From NCBI GenBank assembly GCA_963514095.1, contig OY741269.1:24704718-24768717 (forward strand): DNA of 64,000 nucleotides. The letters are read 5' to 3'. Under the pieces are notes generated by a model. The model worked only from the letters and a program-made list of their open reading frames with translations, did not search any database and was not told the origin of the DNA. Origin of the DNA: Eutrigla gurnardus. Its lineage: Eukaryota; Chordata; Actinopteri; Perciformes; Triglidae. Made by a program: the position numbers and the translations under genes. Of the stretch, positions 35,561-49,515 are shown one piece after another; position 1 is the first letter of the stretch, and each line of letters begins with the position of its first letter.

Positions 35561-36655
35561 CAGCACAGAGCGACTGACACGGCTGTCAACTTGGCCCGGG
35601 CCCAGTAAGCCACATCCAAACATCCACAGCTGGTGCGGCCGTCCTCCGTGGCAATCCTGACACACTTTCATTTCTGCAACGCACGCGCTGGCATTTAATT
35701 CTGATTCCATTTACGGGCTAACCCCCAAATATCATGTCGGTTATACCAGAGAAGAGCAGGGAAAAAGCTGCGAATCCTCACTCCTCCACGTCTCATTACA
35801 ATGCCTTTGATGAATTCATCACATCGGGGTCGGCTAATGAGTTTGAAAGGCGAGTGTCTGCTTTGCTCGGGGTTTGCTGACAGCAATAAAAGCCTTAGGA
35901 TCTCTGGGCGGCGATGCCTGGGATGTGGAGCGGCCTTGTCAGGGGTTGACAGCTCGGCACGATAGAAAAGATACACCGAATGCACTCTTTGTTATGAACT
36001 AATCAATCTGAAACTGATCAATAATTTAGCTTCGGTTCTTTCAGCTGGTTCGGTGGCTCTCGTTTTCTTTTACCCATCGCCTCTTTTGTCCTGTGTGGGA
36101 ACAACACTCGTACGATAAAAACTTTCTTTATCTCTGCCACCCACTCTTTGTCTTTCTTTCTTTCCTTTTCTTGTTGTTGTTTTCTATGCTCCTATAAGTC
36201 AAGTCACGTAACATGAGATCAGCGGTCCTCATCGTCAGAAATATGTCACGTCATATATGTCCTTGGTCTTTAAATGGAGGCTGGTCTTAGTCCAGAGAGG
36301 TGATTAGATCACTTTGACACATTTCAATCTGGGGCAGTTGATTGCAGTATACCAAGCAATCCCCATGGAAATAATCTAGGATTATCCTGTTGCGATGCTT
36401 ATCTCCCCCCCCCCCACATCTCTGAAATGGATTTCCCCAAGACATCAACAAGCACATGGCTGCAGACTGTATAGACTCCACTGCCTATCATCTGTGATGC
36501 CATTTTGTTAGCGTGTGATGGAGGATTCCTTCATGCCACTAATCACAGATCCGACTCCTGCCAGCTTCCACAAGACGCTGGATCATGCAACGCAGACGTC
36601 GCCAGTCAGAACCGTTGTTGTTAGGAAGAACTCAAGGAGTGCAGCACTTCAGCCA
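35141..36655. other. Gene-free region
   Basis: Contains the (TG)n tract at 35525-35556 and a low-repeat, GC-balanced stretch at 35650-36010 that could be conserved noncoding DNA. No exon recognised. Confidence 0.35.
35525..35556. repeat. (TG)n microsatellite
   Basis: About 16 TG units. Confidence 0.93.
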
Positions 36656-36800
36656 CAAAATGACCATTTACATTTAGGGCATTTAGCAGACGCTTTTATC
36701 CAAAGCAACTTACAATAAGTACATTTGTCAGAAGGGAGTGTTATATATCGCTATCAGTTCAGTAACGGACCATTTCTTTATCGATTACTCCGTGTTATGT
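36656..36800 (+). repeat. Teleost interspersed repeat fragment
   Basis: The phrase CATTTAGCAGACGCTTTTAT followed by CCAAAGCAACTTACAA is a very common interspersed sequence in teleost genomes. The text after it (ACATTTGTCAGAAG, ATATATCGCTATC) also fits known copies. The family name is not assigned. Confidence 0.6.
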
Positions 36801-37045
36801 TGGATTCTGTCTGTTTAACAACAGCAAAACTATATCAAAACATCACTTCACAAACTCTCACACAATTCCTGTTTTATAACCCACGTCTCATTCATTGCTT
36901 TTTGTATGCTCAGTATTACATGACTCTTGTATCTTTGTTATAACTCCACTTATTTAAACCACCGCAGCATAAACAACAATCTAGCAGGAACACTTGTCTG
37001 CGCCTGTTATAAGTACAGGGTCGCCCATGAAGTTATTATATAATT
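36801..37045. other. Gene-free stretch
   Basis: Nothing recognised. Confidence 0.4.
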
Positions 37046-37205
37046 TGCTTTTATAGCACCAATTCATTTCACCTGGGTAATGTGGACATAATGTAATCAT
37101 TGCACCTGGTCAAAAGTGATTACTGATGCATTTAAATAGGAATAAATAGAGGTTTGTGTCGGGAAAAAAACAGAATATTCCACCTTTATGGGCAGTGTAG
37201 TAGTA
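37046..37205 (+). repeat. Interspersed repeat, family A copy 1
   Basis: Shares CTTTTATAG, TTCATTTCACCTGGGTAA, a GTAATCATTGCACCTGGTC block, ATTTAAATAGGAATAAA and ATATTCCA with copies at 40005-40176 (opposite strand) and 54901-55050. It abuts an (AAT)n tract. Family A is a local label and the class is unknown. Confidence 0.75.
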
Positions 37206-37209
37206 TTAG

Positions 37210-37210
37210 A

Positions 37211-37268
<58 letters not shown>
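37210..37268. repeat. (AAT)n microsatellite
   Basis: About 19 AAT units directly after a family A repeat. Confidence 0.95.
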
Positions 37269-37270
<2 letters not shown>

Positions 37271-40004
37271 CCTTTGTAGTTTCTTCAAATATACTTTTCC
37301 TTGGATCTCAACCTGAGGTGTAGGAAAGCAGCTGAAGAGATATCCCTTCCCTTCCCTTCGCCACAAACCACATTTCACTTTTGATGTGCAAAGCCCAGAT
37401 CCATCCGGCTGGAAAATTCTTTCTTTCAAACATCAAAGAGAAAAGTCTCACTTTTTTCGAGTGCTATGGTAAGTCCAAACATGTGACTGTTTGGCGCTGC
37501 CCCCTTTGAATGACAAGTCAGAGTCAAGTGACCAGTGGGAGCAGATGGAATGCGGAGCAGAGGGTGGGGAGGCTGATGATGACTCTGGCAGCATCTCCAT
37601 CCCCCATCGCCATGCGTCGTCCTGGCAGTCGTGTGGGGTTTTGTTCAATTCCACGTGCAGCAAAGAGAGAGAGGGGGGGGGGGGATATGGATGTAATCCC
37701 ACCTGATTCTCTGCAGCGCTAAACGCCCGACCTGTGTTGGTTCTGTCGGGAGTGATTGGTGTTGTTTGCTGCGTCTCCCACACCCTTTATCAACGGGCCT
37801 TTTACAATCACACCGAGAGTATCGGGTTCCTCTCTGCCCGACACAGATGAGCTCTGGAGCCGGGCCCAGGTTAGTAGATGATGTAGGCTAGCCGCAGGCC
37901 ATCGATGAGCAGCTCTTGCTCATGGGATCCCTCCTCCTTCCGTGCTTTCCATTTCCCTCTCCCCTCCTGTACACTCCTCCCTCGGTGTCTCCCAGGCATG
38001 CTGCACCTGTCCCCGCACCTGAAATACCCCGGGATACCAAAAAAAAAACCCTGCAATCTGTCACCTCCGGGGCCTCGCTGACATTTTTAATCAGAAAGTG
38101 ATAGGATCACTGGTATCGACGATATTTACCCCCCTAGCAAACACCTTCCCCATACTCAAGGCTTACCTAGGAGTGTGATTTGTTGGGCTCGTTGTCGTGA
38201 GAGTGGTACACACACCGGTTATGGAGAGAGGTAACAAAAAAAAAAGCTTTTTGTCTCGGCGCTGTCTGAGGGTTAGACGCAGCAATGTGGTTACCGAGAC
38301 GGAAACACATCAAAGGATACATGAGATGGAGTCCAATTATTGTAGTGGAGGGATTAAAAGTCATTATGTAAAACACACTTTGCACTTTTTTTGTTTCACC
38401 CTTTCATGCTTTCTTATATCCACACCGAGGGGGGATTAATTCTCCACACGGTATTTTATGAAATCTGATGAGAAATGTTTTGTCGCACACCCAACAAACT
38501 GTATCTACCTGTGCCAAAAAGTTTTGTGAAAATATGTGCTGGGGGGACATTTCCCGGGTCTTCACTATTAAACATTTCCTTTGAATAATGGTATGCTGCA
38601 GGCTTGGGGGGGAAATAACAGTCTCTTGCAAAGTGTTCTAAATAAATCACAAATGGAAAATACTTTTTGTTTTTTACCTCAGTGATGCTAATGGATAATT
38701 AATGCATTACAGAACAAAATAAATATATATAGTCACTTCCAGGACCCTGCTGAGGAAAAGACTCAAACACAGGCAGATGTTACCTTCAGGCAACCGATCT
38801 ACAACAGGAGTTCTCACTCCTCTCCCTATTTTACCGTGGACAATAAGGGGCAAAATTATAAAAAAAAGCCGTTGCTGTGTCTGTGAGAGGAACAGTGTGC
38901 ACCTTCATTAGTGCAGCTGTGGGCTGTTGAGGCAGACAGGTGAACAGGGCAAGTAATCAAATGAGAAGTTCAAAAAATCCACCAAGCCCACCAGAGAGAT
39001 AAGCGGCGCTCCTCCGTCGAACTTAGCTGCTGTATAATTAAGGGTTATGGAGTGTCTCTCATCTCACCGTTTTCTATTGCTCTGTCAGAGGCAGCCCATG
39101 TAGTCAGCTGTGAGTTGGGTCCCATTTCCCAGATTAAAAAAAAAATAAAATAAAAAATTGCCTGGGTAAGGGAATGGCTGCCATCCCCTCTATGGTTGAA
39201 TAATGGTGTGGCGCCCTTGCTGCACGGCCCCTTGGGGATTATGTTTCAACAGTAACCTGCCAGAGTAAAGGTTGTGGCAGTAATTAAAACCAAATATTTA
39301 AGGGTTGGCCAGCAGGCCCGACACTGAATTTTCAGATCAGCGCGGGGCCAAGCTCCGGGACCTCGTCGCCTGCCCGGGGTTTCCATGTGCCCCACAGATG
39401 GAGTCAGATTGAGTCAGCTCCACTACTGCCTAACTCAGTGAGCTCCGAGGCTGCGGGCCTGCCGGGACCTCTTCTACAGAGCTGGATTCTGTCTGTCAGT
39501 GTTTACGAAGGGATGCGATGCTGACAGCTCTGAGCACTGGGCATGTTTACAGTGCTCAGTTTAAAAAAAAAAAATATGTCAATATCAAATGGCTTTCCAA
39601 CAACAGCAGAATTGTCTCATGCATGTCAACAACAACAAAAAATCCTTATGTTGCACCTAGCTGAAGGCTAAATGTTAGAACTTTTATCACTGACCCCCAC
39701 CTGACCCAAACAAGGGAGAAGTGACATTTCACACATCACTTTGTGATACGGATGCATGTTTGATGTGGCGAAGTGACATTTACGACACACCTCACACTAG
39801 ACAAAACCCGGGCGCTCATCCCCGGTCAGCAAAGGTCACAGATGATCCAGATTTGCATCCGTCGTTCCGTTTACGCATGTTTACACTCTACAACATGGAA
39901 GAACGGGTTTCTCTTTCTTCGATATGTTCACTTGGTCTTATCATGGAAACACACTGTACAATCATTAACAGTGTCTGATTGAAAACATAACATTTGCTAT
40001 ATGA
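37269..40004. other. Gene-free region
   Basis: No exon recognised. The segment 39160-39480 is GC-richer and low in repeats. The rest is unremarkable. Confidence 0.35.
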
Positions 40005-40176
40005 TTATAGTAACTACATAAAGTTGGAATATTTTATTTTTCATACACAATCCTCTGTTTATTCCTATTTAAATGCATCAGTAATCATTTCACCAATGAT
40101 AACATTATGTGTCCCAATTACCCAGGTGAAATGAATTCATGCATCGCATTTGTTGTTGACGCTATAAAAGACAAGA
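40005..40176 (-). repeat. Interspersed repeat, family A copy 2
   Basis: Reverse-complement copy of the family A repeat. Read on the minus strand it has CTTTTATAG, then TTCATTTCACCTGGGTAA, then GATTACTGATGCATTTAAAT and GGAATAAACA, then AATATTCCAAC. Confidence 0.75.
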
Positions 40177-40519
40177 CATTTGCAAATTATTCCCACTTCC
40201 TGTATTTATTGCTAGGGTTTGTCTTTTTGAGAAAACAGAGTATGCTAGATTTTAAAAATGCTTAGTAGTCTACTCTTTTCCTATTAAAGTAGCCAGCATT
40301 TGGGCCGAATTAAATGATTGGATGGGCTGTTGTCAAGCCAGTATGAAGGCGTTCACGGTGTAAATCGACAGGTTTCAGAAGCTTACAGAAAAGCACTTCT
40401 TCTGTTGGAGAATACTGCCATCTTTACGAAGCAGGGTTGGAATTCAGAACTCTTCTCACGCAGGTTTATCCAACGGGACTGCATCGTTTGAGGCATGCTG
40501 TCTCAGTCTTGTGACATTG

Positions 40520-40920
40520 TTAACCTTGTTATGCCCGGCTCGTTCAGGAGCATAACCAAGGAGGGAGGACCACACAGCAACCAGCTCAATTAACCATAAA
40601 TGTATTAAAAGAACACACATTTAAGTGGAGGTCAGTAATCTGTGGTGTGGTGAGAGGATGTTGGATGTGTGCGTTTGCAATCATAAAGTAACAAAAGGGC
40701 TAACAAAACACAACCAAACAAACTACGCTGGGGTGCCTGGGCGGCACCAGCCATCCAGGAGGGAGAAAGAGGCCGCCATCTTGGAAAGACCTCGTCTTTA
40801 TAGATGCAGCCACAGGTGGAGTTGATCTCCCTGACGAGGTGGGAGGGAAACAGGCAGGGAGAACCTGAGGAAGGGAGGAGCACAGAAAGGCACAGCAGCA
40901 ACACAACAACAACCTACATT
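40520..40920 (+). other. Possible LTR-like or promoter-bearing repeat
   Basis: The block opens with an imperfect inverted repeat (CTTGTTATGCCC / GGAGCATAACCAAG). It then carries an exact YY1 core GCCGCCATCTT (40772-40782), a TATA-like CTTTATAG at about 40796, and a CA/AAC-rich end. This resembles a solo LTR or other promoter-bearing element, but no partner LTR, primer site or flanking duplication was found. Confidence 0.25.
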
Positions 40921-43900
40921 ATTTCTATTATAGACCCATAGAGCTCAGTAGCCATCAAATCCAACATGAAAAAGCACTTAATTGTCTTGTGTAATATTTC
41001 ATATTTTGAAAATCATCCTATGGGAACTGTGCAGCATGACAAACCCCCTCTTTCACCTCAGCCTTCACTGTTGACTGTCCATTGAAGGCAGAAAATAATT
41101 ATTGAAGGAAAAAGAAAGAAAGAAAAAAAAACATCTCAAGAAATTTCAAGAGCTTTGGGGCGACACTTATCCGGGTCTTGCAGTCCCCTTTGAGTTGAGT
41201 CAGTGTTTTGCTTCACACACCTTACAGTCAGAAAATAATTTGTAAACCAAAAATCACAGGACTGCCAACTCGACTCGCTGGCAGCCTTCTCCTGGAGGCT
41301 GTTAGTGGGCTGGCAGATAGCATCCTTTGAGGATCATCCCATCCTCTCCACTATGTGTTCGAGACACTTCCCTTAGGCCAAATACTTACAACTGCAACAA
41401 TTGAAAATGCTTATTTTTTTCCAATCATTTATACCCTCTGTGTTCACACAGCTCAACACCTACAAGTGAAGAATGGTGTAAGTTCAAACGAAGCAGCATT
41501 AACACCCAAAGTTCTTCTGAGGGACTTTAACACATTATTATTATTATTATTATTACGTGTTTCAGTATGTTTATTGTGCTGATTTTGGCTTTTAAGCCTT
41601 TGATGTCAGTAAGACGGATGCTGACTGTGCGTTAACAAGATTGTTAATGAAAAAAAAGATGAATTATAATTTTGAACGGCACATTTGTGTGTGGAGTTAG
41701 AAAACAACACTGTTGGTCCATAAAAATGATGGGAAACATTGTGTAGGAGTGGATTTGTGGAGGGAAATATATATATATATATTAACAAATATGAGTCCTT
41801 TGCTCTGGAGAAGCTTCTGAACGCTGTGTTCAAAGTCACCAAAGGAAGTCCATACACAAGCCGTATACATACATTTACATTTGTGATTGATGTATTCAGC
41901 TACAATTACAACCACAGCCTTATGATTTTGTCCAACTAGTCTTTTGATTCCTCTTAATAGTCTTTTCATAGTCTTAATAGTCACTGATCACAGTCACAGC
42001 TACTCTTTCATAAACAATGGAACCGCTAAAGTCGTTTTTTACCTATTTTTTTGAACAAGTTGGAGGCTAAAGGCTTTTTCCTCTGATGAAAATGCCAAAT
42101 TGCTTGAAACTTTCATCACATGTCAAATGGTTACTGTCTAACGGCGCCATACCACCTGCATCTTCATGCTGCGGCTACATTCTGCAGAAGAGAGCCTCCC
42201 TCTGGGAATCAAGTCCTTCAAAAAACAATCTTTTGTGTATGCAGTCAAGTTCAGATGTCCCCCTCACCTTTTCCTGAATACTGTCTGGTCAAAGCACTGC
42301 TCTCCCCTGAGTCATCTTAGTGTATTTCCAAAACTGTTTGAGGGCAACCAAAGGGCTGCTCTCTGTGGCTTCCTCCCACACGAGAGTGTTTTTTTTTGCT
42401 TCTTTGACCATAAAGGCAGCAGTTCTTAAGACCGAGTGACCCTCGTTCCATTTCTAAACTTTTAAATGCATGACAATGACAGGCATGGTGCTGCAGCCAA
42501 ACGACCTTCATCAAATACTCCACCAGAGAAGCCCATTCAGCCACTGTTGAAGGAGACACAATGGGCAAAATCTTGGCCAGTTATTCAACCCAATCCGCAA
42601 TATTACTAATTATGTTGAGGAACATAAAGTGGGCAAATAGCCTAAAGTACACTGAGATTGTAGTGACAAACATTCAGTCCTGATTGATCCTCCTCTGTTT
42701 TTCTGTCTAGCTTTAGACAATGAATTGGTCCTTTGAGAAGCAGCACACAGGAGGGTTTGGTCGCCCTAAACGGCGTAGATGCCCGTTAGCGGTGATCAGC
42801 TGTACACGTGTGGGAATAGTGGATTTTTTGCAACGCATCCGTGAGAGGAGCCAGACTGACCTGATTTATTTGCATCTAATGGGAACACTGGTGTACGTGC
42901 ATTCTCCGAGGGCCTAATATGAAAAAGAGGCATCTTTTCCACGGGTCTAGGTTAAGGGCTCATTTTTCCTCACAAGGTCATGTGATGAGCAATAAAGCCA
43001 ACCAAAGAGATCAGCGGGGAAACTAGACTGACTAGAGGGGCACTTAAAAGGGACCAAGGACTGAACACAGAGGCATTTGAATTGGCCAAGGGCAAAAAAT
43101 AAAGCGTGGGAGTGTCCCATCAAGGTACATATATATCATGATTAAACGAATGGTTTTATGAAACAGGCACTCAAAAGGGCAAACCCAGTGCATCTGAGTT
43201 TCAGCAAATTAAAAACTGATTTAAAGCAACTCTACCCAAAGTGTGTTTTCAGAGCATTGTGTAGTGCATGAGGCTAATTTTGTTTCATGACATTATTAAC
43301 ATAACATCTGGGTCACTGTCGTAAATATGGGGTAATTAATAAGTTTGATTTTAGGTCTCCGAAAGTAGACCCAGATCTGAATAAACAAGGTGTGTATATC
43401 CTGGGGCGACAGAGAGAAAATAACCACAGTGGTTTGAGATGAATCAGGCTCTTCTTGAGTCTTAGATACAATATAACAGAAAACTTCATAAGAATAAAGA
43501 TATAATCATTTATTTATAATAATAAATAATTTGATCCGATAATAACGAGCATCGACATTTCAGTGCAGAAACTTTAGAGCAAAAGTTTTGGACAACATTC
43601 AATTACAAAGTACTAATTCATCCTGCCTGTTGCATGCAATTCAAAGGTTGTAATTACTATATTGATCAGGCAGCGGCCAGTCACATGTCAATATCTCAGC
43701 TGGTGACGTGATTGAAAGTAGTGTGGTGGTGTTATTGCATCACCTGCTCTAAATCTTGGAAGGTAAATAGATTTTTTGGATACGGTAACTACCTCATTGA
43801 CCCCAAATTACATCTTGTGATATATATGTTGGGTTTAGCAGACAATTTTGGACACATTTGACTTATTTTACACATTAGTGTCTACATTTTAGGGATTAAC

Positions 43901-46900
43901 CTAGTGTGCTTTCAGTATAATTCAGTGTCCAATATTTTATTACTTTATTAAAAGAAGAGCATAAATAACTTCTATGATAACTTTTCCTCTAGCTGTGCGT
44001 TCGTTAGTGTGGCCACAGTACATCCAGTTAGCCAGCAGAATATATACGCTGCGGCATTAATTCATGCAAATGGGGTGAACATTTTATTGCTAATTGCTTA
44101 CTCTGTTTATGTTGATTATTTCCTCTCTCATTGAACTGATAACAGCTATCTTCTATTAGAAAAGTAATAAGGGTTGTGAGTTGTGTGGTGGCTGGGGGAG
44201 GGCAAATAAGAGGAAGATAGAATGCCGACTGGCTTGAAGCCTGAACCAACCACGAACAACACGAGGATATAAGTCTCGGGAGAGTTTATCGGCAGCTTAT
44301 GTCACGCATGGGCGGTAATATGAAAACAGCATAATTTGAAAAATGTCTGGGTGAGCAGCACGCTGGGAACACAAGAAACTAATAGCTTACATTGAAAGGA
44401 AAAGGCCTCAAAATGATACTCTTTCAGACTTAAAAGCTTTACATAACATCACATGAAGATTACAGCATAAATATAAGACGTATACTGTATTATATTATTA
44501 TTATTTTCCATAAAGCAAGAGAAAATATGTGACTTACTTTAAATGTTTGTTTTTTTTTTAATTCAAGTGATAACCAAACCTAAATATATCCAATCTCAAA
44601 TCCTCTGCAGGCTTGAAAAGTGTCTGTTAAATGTTCATAGTTTCGGTCAAAAAAAGGTTTGTAGACAATTAGTTTGTAGATGTAAATAGTCTTAATAAGC
44701 ATCTCTGATAACCATATTGACTCCCCATGACTCATGCAGCACAGTCCACTTCTTCGCTGCACAGCTGTAACTTTGTTCAAATTGCTCTAAGCTTCACAAA
44801 TATGTGGCCAAATAGGCCGGTTGTATCTGCGAATACAGCACAAAGCACCGCTGTGCACCAGGTTTAATTGCGGCAGGTTTCCAGTCAACCATTATGAGAG
44901 CGGGGCGATCAGGACTGTGGGCCGCCGTGGTGAGGGGTAATCTATATTCTTTGACAGTTTAGAGAAAATAATAAGTTGTGTTTGTGGTTTGTGGGCATTA
45001 AATATTCTTGAGAGGAAAGTCTGTTTATTGACATAAAACTCTATGGAAGTGCAGAAAATCATACAAGGAACCGACGCTGCGACCAATAAATGACAATTTC
45101 TACCTGATTACTAATTTCTGGGCAGCTTTGTAGCTTTGCAAACACACAGCTGGTCTTCAGGCGTGAACTTGACAAAAGTGTGAGTTTGTGGTCGAGGCGG
45201 AGACTTGTTTGGAGTGCCCTCTTCAAATCGTCTGACCCCTAGAACACAGAAATCAAAATGCCGCTTCGTACAATACATGTTGATTGTCTAGGCAAGACCC
45301 GTAATTACAGCTGATTCTTTTCTCGCAGGCTCCGGAACGAGTGTTTGCTGACGTCGGGTCACTACGTGCACACTGTGGGCGAGGTAGGAAGCGAGGGCAA
45401 ATGAGCACCTCAGCTGATGACTTTTACAGGAGGGGACTTCACGGCCTCATGGGGGCCACTCCCCTGAAAGAGTGATTAGTTTGCTGGGCCATCAGAGGGA
45501 CATTGCACACCCTCGAATCCTTCCTCGCAGGAAAACATTCCTTCTATTTTCACCTTTTTGTTCTGCACTTTGGTGCATCTTCTCCTGCTTTTAACTGGCG
45601 GTCACAACTATTTTGAACAGTTGTTTTGGTGTATTCTGGGTAATCACACTGGCTTCACGCATGCCATCGGCCATTGATCTTCTCTGTGTGATGCATGGAC
45701 TAGAGGTGGACCACAAGAACGGTCTTACTTCATATGCACGGAGATCATTAAGAACACAAACAAGCTCCGACGTTTCCCGTTGGGTTCAACGAGCCGAGCG
45801 CACAAATATTGCTATGGTGAGAATTATGACTTCCCCTGGGGTCAGCAAAAAGGTTATATACCTTCTTATGCAGCGGGAATTGTTTTGTACCATCATGGAC
45901 TTAAGTGTTGTTTTTCAAGTAAAACATATTTTTGTGTTTGCTGCTGGAGGAACTAGAGATACTCCACTGTTTGGGGTTCTTACTTTGGCAATGTGGGGGC
46001 ATCTCAGCAGGACAGCAATTACATATTCACCTTAATGAATACATTAAAATAAAAAATGTAATTAAAATCAAGCAACTCCTGAATGTCTGTTGGTGTTGAC
46101 TCTTTCACCGATAACAGCTGCCTTTTGCATCTGGATACCAGTCAAGTTTTAGGCAATAAAACCAAAACAATAACTTAAAAGAGGAGAGTTAGAGGACAAC
46201 TCGAAGTAGGAATACCACAAGTAACATTCCTGCTATGAAAATCTTAAGTGCTACCAGCAAAAATGATCTTTAAAGTTGTTAACAATAAAAGTACTCGTAA
46301 TAGAGAATGGCCTCTTTTCAGCGTGTTCTATTAGATGGCATTATTGAATTATAATTATTCATGAACATTTCAGCAGCATTTAAACGTTGCAGCTGGTTGA
46401 GTTAAAGCCATTACATTATGTTTTATACATTAATATAGTTGTCTATGTTGTTAGCAGATGAATGCAGAGAGGTAAGAAAGTACAATAGTTCCCTCTAGCA
46501 TAAAGTGAAGTAGAAGTGCTATAAAAAGGAATGATTTGTGTTATTTAAAATTATACTTAAATACAGACCTGGGGCCTCCCCGTTACATAAAGCTATCTAC
46601 TTGTGCTGAAGCTGACCCGTATGTGTGACAGTGACGGCAGTCCGTGGGGGTTCGATGCTCACGCCCTCGTTCCCCGCCACCGACGCTACAAATCGGAGGA
46701 GGTGAACGAGTCCTGTTGCTTGGATACGGAGCACGGCTCTTAAAAGGGAACAAGGAGAAAACAGTGGAGTGAATAATTCTCCCCACAAACAAACCTCAGC
46801 CGCTCAGGCGTCGCCAATGTGTTCCTGATCAATCACGCCGTCCACATTTTTAAAACGCGTGTCGCCAGTGCAGCCGGTGGGTTCATCTTGGGCGGGAGGG

Positions 46901-47921
46901 AGCAAATGATCCGTAGAAATTAGGGAATTAAATTATAATTCAAAAGGCATCAGAGATATTGACACATAGGGCCCCGTCAGAGGCACAACCATTAATTCTT
47001 CATTTTGTATTCTTTCATTGAATGCATTAAAAAAGCATTAAAGCTTTGTCTCGGCGCATCAGGCAACACCCTTTGTGCTGAAGCCAGGTGGTTAAAGTTC
47101 AAGGCACTTTGTTAAAGTGACTTTTTCTTCCCATCAATCAACAGCACTACTGACCCTAAAACCCCATGCCGTAATTGCCTTCAGGATTAAAATGGATCGG
47201 AGCCTCCGCCGAAATCCCGTATGCATTTTCCATTAGTTTTCACGAGCAGGAAGTCTGCAGATGCAGGCTGACAGTAGGGACGCAAGGACAATCCAAGATT
47301 AGGTGGGTTTTTTTCATCCTTTTTTTTCATCTTTATGAATCCTCAAAACACTTGTCAGGGACCGTAAATAAAGCTGTTTATCACAGATTCATGCTTAGGT
47401 TAAAAAAATAGATTTTACACATGTATACTACAATAGGCCTCCACTCGGAGATATGATCGTTTAATGCTTTGCGTTGTTTACAACAGGCAATTGATGCAAT
47501 TATATCAAACATTCGATTACGTAACATTAGATTACGGCCCGGTCCCTTGTTATGAATACGGAGAAGGTCAAATGACTCACTAGATTGCCTGTAATGTGAT
47601 TACAGTTGAGTCAACGGAGGATAAGAATCCATGAAAGGAAAAAAAGATGTTAGCAGACGTGCGTCACAGAAGCAGCGAGTTGTCGCTGAAAAGCCAGTTT
47701 GGGATGTAAAAAAAAAACAAGCGGAATAAAAAAAGACGGACGGCATTTGCATATTTATGATACAAAGGACCCCCGAACAATGCTGCTCACACAGTAATTG
47801 GCTGAGCTTACTTTGGCCATAAATAGAACATGCAAATTACACGAAGCAACTAAATATGCCCCCCCCTCAATATTACTGAATGTTTACTCCCCTCCCACTG
47901 GATGCATTGTTTATTTATTTC

Positions 47922-47931
<10 letters not shown>
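40921..47931. other. Gene-free region
   Basis: No exon or RNA gene recognised. The longest open frame (140 codons from 45613, plus strand) has no family resemblance or splice context. Short (ATT)n near 41535 and (AT)n near 41769. Confidence 0.35.

Positions 47932-47954
<23 letters not shown>
47932..47954. repeat. (CA)n microsatellite
   Basis: About 11 CA units. Confidence 0.9.
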
Positions 47955-47956
<2 letters not shown>

Positions 47957-49344
47957 TGTAAGGCGATGCTACCTCCTCCTATTAGGAGACAATGACGGTG
48001 CTGAGCTGCGTTCTCCTCCGGTGAAAGCTGCAGTTAACCTTGTGCGTGCGTGCTCATTACAGACCGGCTTTAGCATATGCCCTGAATCTATAGTCTTCTG
48101 TGTCTGGATCAGCACCCCGAACAGGAAGCAGCAGCGGGCTCTCCTTTCCTTCTCCGTCCATCACTCCCATCATCATCCTCTCATTCTGGCAACAACCATC
48201 TCTTTGACTCGTCCTCTAGATCCATTCTTTTCTTGACATCTCAATCGGCCACACGGGATCGATACATGCACGGGACCAGGAGACACCCCGTTTCTACTGA
48301 GACAACAGCAAAGTGCATTTAAAAAAAAAACCTGCTTGTTAGTCAAATGTTCCGCCCCGCTGCCCCTTTTTCCAGCCGATTCAGTCTCGTTTTCCGCGTC
48401 TCCCTCTGAGTCTTTCTCTTCCGCCTCGCAATTTCAGCCCACTGGATCAATGTTCCTTTATTTGAGAGAAAAGAGGGAAAATATCTCTAATGTATCTGGC
48501 AGAATAACTTAGCTCCACAAAAGGGGGATATCTTGATTCCAATTCTCTCAGTGGAGTTGTGACTCAGAGGCCTTTTTTTTTTTTTTTCTAAATATTTGTG
48601 ACTGAAATCAAATGCTCACTTTCAATGCGAGTGTTTAATTTCATCTCTTTGGCTCTGAGAAGAGAAGAAGGATGTGGGCGTCGTGTCCAGGCAGACGTCG
48701 TCGGGGGCAACCGGAAGTCACATCTGTAATAAGTTGTTTGATGTAACGTTTATGTAAAAGTCTGTCTGCTGGGCTGAAATCTGCCTGGTTTAGTGACCTG
48801 ATCTGCTTGAGAATGCTCCTCGCATGCGTCCCCGGTCTGACAAGAAACATGGAAATACATTTTCTGCCTGTAATCTCGCAGCTCGGTCTGATTGCACCGC
48901 AGCGTGATGGTGTTTTTTTTTTTCGCACTTGTTGGTGCCTTGGCAGATGGCTGTGGTAAGGTGAAAGGAACAAGCTGAAAAAAAAAAGCAATTCGATCCC
49001 ATTGTCAAGTTAGCTCCATGCATATTGCTCCCGTGGGAAACAACTGAAACAATTTGTTTTGTGGTATTGAGCGGCGGCTGTAATGTCTCCATTTTTCTGC
49101 TCGTTTGACACTGAAATCTGCGTGTGGCAGTTCGGCGGGAGATTGCTGATCCAAGTTGTTTTCATCCGTAAAGCAACATGCAGGACATTTTTTTTAACCC
49201 AAAAGAGGTTTCACACTCAGCATTGTTTTGTACCACTGTTGACACTGAACCCTGGTTTGCCCCCCTTGATATGCAGGTAGTGTCCTGGGAGATTTCAAGA
49301 CTGATATATTGGAATGTGATTGATGTATTTTTAGCGAGCAGCGC
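47955..49344. other. Gene-free region
   Basis: Several mononucleotide runs; no exon recognised. Confidence 0.35.
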
Positions 49345-49515
49345 GGCTCCAGGGATGGTGAGCGTTGATCAGTCGCTGCAACGCTTTGTTATATCTCAAC
49401 AATTCTTGGATGGATTACAATGAAACTTTGTACAGACCTTCATGCCCCTCCCGAGGACGAATTGTAATAACTTTGGTGACCTTTTTGACCTTTCCTCAAG
49501 TGCTGTGTTGTGGTT
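49345..49515 (+). repeat. Interspersed repeat, family C copy 2
   Basis: TTATATCTCAACAATTCTTG, then GGATGGATTACAATGAAACT, TTGTACAGACCTTCATG and AATTGTAATAACTTTGGTGA match a sequence repeated across many teleost genomes. Related to 4605-4725. Confidence 0.6.

Noticed and set aside
45613..46035. 140-codon plus-strand open frame
   Set aside because: No recognisable domain and no flanking gene structure.
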